Assembly (NCBI GenBank): GCA_013399855.1
Contig: VXAY01006712.1
Coordinates: 521,211-585,210 of the forward strand
From: Oxyruncus cristatus
Taxonomy: Eukaryota; Chordata; Aves; Passeriformes; Cotingidae
Length of the DNA stretch: 64,000 nt
Direction of reading: 5' to 3'
Positions 60,800-64,000 of the stretch are shown here, piece by piece; the stretch's first letter is position 1, and each line of letters begins with the position of its first letter. The notes under the pieces were generated by a model. The model did no database searches and was not told the origin of the DNA. It saw nothing but the letters and a program-made list of their open reading frames with translations. The position numbers were made by a program, and so were the translations under genes.

Positions 60800-63700
60800 A
60801 ATTGTTTCAGGTTTTAAGAAAACCAGAAAGTGTTGATGAACACCAAAATACTGAAATTCTCTTTTCCGTTGTTTTTCTCCTACACAGACCTTCCCGTTAG
60901 TATCTCATGGAGAAATGTCCATTTCAGCTAATTTCCATTTTTTTTTGTTAGAAAAAAATGCGAGCAGCAAAGTTTTTGGACAAGTTATAATGAATTGCTT
61001 AGGACTTCAAGGTGTTTCCTATACAAGCTTAAACTTACACATTGCTGTCAAGCTCTTCTTTCCCTGATTTCACACACAGTTCTCTTTGTGCCTCTCCAGT
61101 CTTGATGGAAATTAATGTTTTCTCTCCCAGATCTTTTCACACAGAAGCTCTGTATTACATCTGGATTCCTCCTACACAGCCAGAGTACCTGGCACAACTC
61201 CTTTCTCACCTAACTCTTGTGATACACTGATTAAAAAGCATATGGTAGTCAACTAAAGAAGGCCTTTGATCTCTTGCTCCATCAGCTGCCTAACAAAGAG
61301 CTTTATTTCAGCAATACGACATCAAGTGACTTGTCAAGAATTATTTTCCTGTTGCATCTACATCAACAACAAAGGAATGTGCGAAGTTAACCACCATTCC
61401 TATGAAAGATACTTTTCAGTGGGGTTGCTGTAACTTAGGAGTGAAAAAGTATTTGACACACTTTTCACAGGTAAGAAAAAATTCGCCTTTCATAATACAA
61501 AAATTAAAAGAGAATGTATGCCAACATAGCAACCTAAAATGAATATCTATCTAGAAGTATATTTTTAAAATATTTTTTGTTTTTATAAGGGCAGCAAAAA
61601 GCATTAAGTTCTATTGTAAGAAGAGGGGGACAAGATCTTTTAAGAAAATTTCAAGTCGATGTTCAACTCTGAAACAGCAACGCAATATAGATATATATTT
61701 TCAGTCAATTGAAATACAGACATTTCATAGGCTTTAAAAAGGCATCTGGAAGTATAGATAGAGATGCCAAATAGCTAAGTTACAGCGGAATCTGAGAATA
61801 GAGAGATGTGAAAACAAGGCGGCTGGAAAATACTGGCATGAGCAGACACTGTTTCCTGACCTCATGTTCTCACAACAATTCTGCAATGCCTGGCAGTACC
61901 TAGAAATGTAACAACTGCTGGGAAGGCACTTTTTTCTTTTCTGGGAATATGAATCACACACTGTTCAATCAGCAATATTACAGAGAGAAGCTCGAGATGA
62001 AAATCATTGCTGAGATATTATCAGCCGAGAAATAGTTATCCTCCTACAGCACTGATGCAGTTAGTACAGTTTCTGGAAAAAGGAAAAGAGAATAGATGTT
62101 TAATGGAAGCTATCTAAGATAGACTTAATCGCTGCACCTAGCATTATTATTACTAAGAAGTATCTTCTGTTAATAGCAACGTATTCAGATTAACAACAAA
62201 GCTCCAATCAAAAAAATGGCTACGTTTTGACTTTGGTAGAAAGGAAAAAATCTTCTGAGGGATTCATCATTGGTGAGGAGAGCCTCCCTCCCATGCATTG
62301 CCTTGATTTTATCCAACTTGTACAAAAATGTTTGTTCTGGGCTCCCAAAATATCTGTGTGACATGAATGACATCACTGGAGCTTATACTCTAAATATCAG
62401 GCAACTGTAGCGTAAGATGCCCTACAACAAATTACACATTTTTCTTCGTGAGACAAAAATCCTCTACTTCCTACATGCATTTTAAAGAAAAACGTCAAGG
62501 TTCACAGCTAAGCAGTATCTAAATAACTAATGGCTCCCTGTGTTCAGGGGTTCCTACTCATTTGGCTGCCTCTCCTGATATAGATCATGTTTGGGTTTTC
62601 AGGTGCAATTGTACGTATAACCCTTGGACCTTCCAGTTCTCAGTTTTTGAAAAGTCACATCCCAGACACTGAGTGAGGAACCTGAAAAGCATAAAAAAAT
62701 GCCCAGGCAACTATCTGAGAAGTGCTCAGGACTACCAACCCAGAACTACCCAGACATGCTCAGTATCTCAGAGATCTGTTACCCCTCTTTCCTCGCCTCC
62801 CTTCTCTCAATCCCTCCTCTCCTACACTTTAGTTTGTCATAAAGAAAAACAAAACAAAACAAACAACTACAAGGACAAAAAAACCCAAACAGAATTGCAT
62901 ATAGGCTGGGAAAATTCGGTGCACAAATGTTGTTTTACTTTCTTGCTCTCTTTAGATAAAATAAAGAAAAATCGGTGCTGGAGTACTCCTTAGTCACAAA
63001 GATTTCCACAGACAACATTTTACCTTAAACCCAGAACCAAAGCCCAGAAATAAAACCGTCGCAATGGCTACATAAAAATACTTTCTGCCGCTAGAAGGCA
63101 GCAAAGCTCAAATATTAACCTAAATTTAGTTCCTGTGCCGTAAAAGAGGCAGAAAATACCGCTAATAGAATGCAACATTCTTTTTCTCGGCGTGCATCCT
63201 CAGTGGATGCTGGTTTCTCCCATGTTGTTTGTTCTCAGTTCAGACAGAGAAGGAACAAAGAGTATTCATTTGCAGTGACTTCTTTAAATTTCTGGAACAA
63301 TGCCTGTCAGTGGCAAAGAGATAGAGAAAGCTGACAGAAACCAATAGTAAAAAGATTCGGTGGACTGTTTCACAGAACAGCTGATGTAAGTAAAAAATGT
63401 AAATCAGAAAGTAAGGTTGTCATTGAATTCACCACAGGCAATATCTGTATCTACAGGTGTAAATAACAAACGAGTTTAACTCACAACCTTACGTGCATCT
63501 TCTCCCTCCTGCCTCCGAATTTAACCTTTTTCTGTGGTGTGGGTAGTAGACTGCTAAACTTTCCAAATGTACAAGCCTAGTTTTCCTGCCTGGCATATAT
63601 GAGCTCTGTATTAGCATGATAACCCTACTCCCTTTTGATATCAATAAAAGCCACTGCCAATGACATTCCCAGCTCTGCTTTCCTCAGGTTTCAGCACAAT

Positions 63701-64000
63701 GTGCAAAAGGCTTCAGCAAGAGCCAAAGCAGGCCACACGCTTACACTGAGTATTGCAATAAACAGACCTTAAGACTAGGAATACAGTGTAAGAGTGGTCA
63801 TAAAAACCACAGAGCACAGTCCTGCATAAGCAAATCCTGAGCAGTCTTCTCCCCTGGCAATTGGTAAAAGATAAAGGATGGAGGGATGGGAAATTCACAA
63901 ACCAGCAATCTTAGGGCAATTAAGACCAAAAGGTTGCAGCCACAGAAGCCTGAGAGAGACATTACTTTCATTTTATCTAATATTTCTAAAGGAAAAGTCT

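Larger units (their letters stand above)
55831..64000. other. AT-rich DNA with simple repeats, no gene seen
   Basis: The last 8 kb contain no recognisable exon, retroelement or RNA gene. Reading frames reach 106 codons (62673-62993) without family resemblance. Four simple-sequence tracts are listed separately. A small cluster of CpGs at 56690-56940 is not strong enough to call an island. Confidence 0.55.

Noticed and set aside
1..64000. A previously undescribed gene system in this window
   Set aside because: Both strands were read for domains, operon-like clusters and RNA genes. Only retroelement remnants, simple repeats and unclassified patches were found, so no such system is claimed.

Overview
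This window looks like non-coding, repeat-bearing DNA from a bird nuclear genome. The diagnostic evidence is several CR1 retrotransposon (avian LINE) fragments, including recognisable endonuclease and reverse-transcriptase coding remnants, together with LTRs of the ERVL-like type common in songbirds and other Neoaves. One LTR family resembles TguLTR5 of zebra finch; that name is from memory and not checked. Base composition is AT-rich with local GC-rich patches. There are two internal runs of N plus a few single unknown bases. I found no protein-coding gene of the host, no exon I can recognise, no rRNA or tRNA, and nothing prokaryotic. The many short open reading frames are chance, or are shadows of repeats.

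Layout. 0-2 kb: AT-rich DNA with a full-length solo LTR (785-1871, minus) flanked by a perfect 5-bp target-site duplication. 2-6 kb: unique DNA, a CpG-richer patch (about 4495-5135) and a CR1 endonuclease fragment (about 5465-6045, minus). 6-19 kb: mostly featureless AT-rich DNA with microsatellites and an assembly gap in a poly-G/poly-A tract (about 8.3 kb). 19-24 kb: a long CR1 3' fragment (19186-20008), two CR1 3' tails and an LTR terminus. 24-34 kb: featureless. 34.5-35.1 kb: pyrimidine-rich tract and a short solo LTR with a 4-bp duplication. 38.5 kb: second poly-G gap. 39.1-41.2 kb: two complete solo LTRs with their 5' ends facing each other 130 bp apart; the first carries a 58-bp tandem repeat with CTCF-like motifs. 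45.3-47.7 kb: a 71-bp tandem triplication, a probable LTR and a CR1 fragment. 50-53 kb: the densest repeat cluster (solo LTR, opposed CR1 pieces, GC-rich segment, probable LTR with CCAAT, TATA and AATAAA elements). 54.7-55.8 kb: a CR1 reverse-transcriptase piece and an LTR end fused to a G-rich purine tract. 56-64 kb: featureless apart from simple repeats.

Nothing here works together as a gene pathway or operon. The readable history is one of retrotransposon insertion: LTR elements reduced to solo LTRs, and 5'-truncated, frameshifted CR1 copies. I found no convincing new biological system. The points most worth checking are the CTCF-like tandem array inside the LTR at 39.4 kb, the divergent LTR pair around it, and the tandem triplication at 45.35 kb. 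All identifications were made by reading the sequence; no alignment or database search was run.
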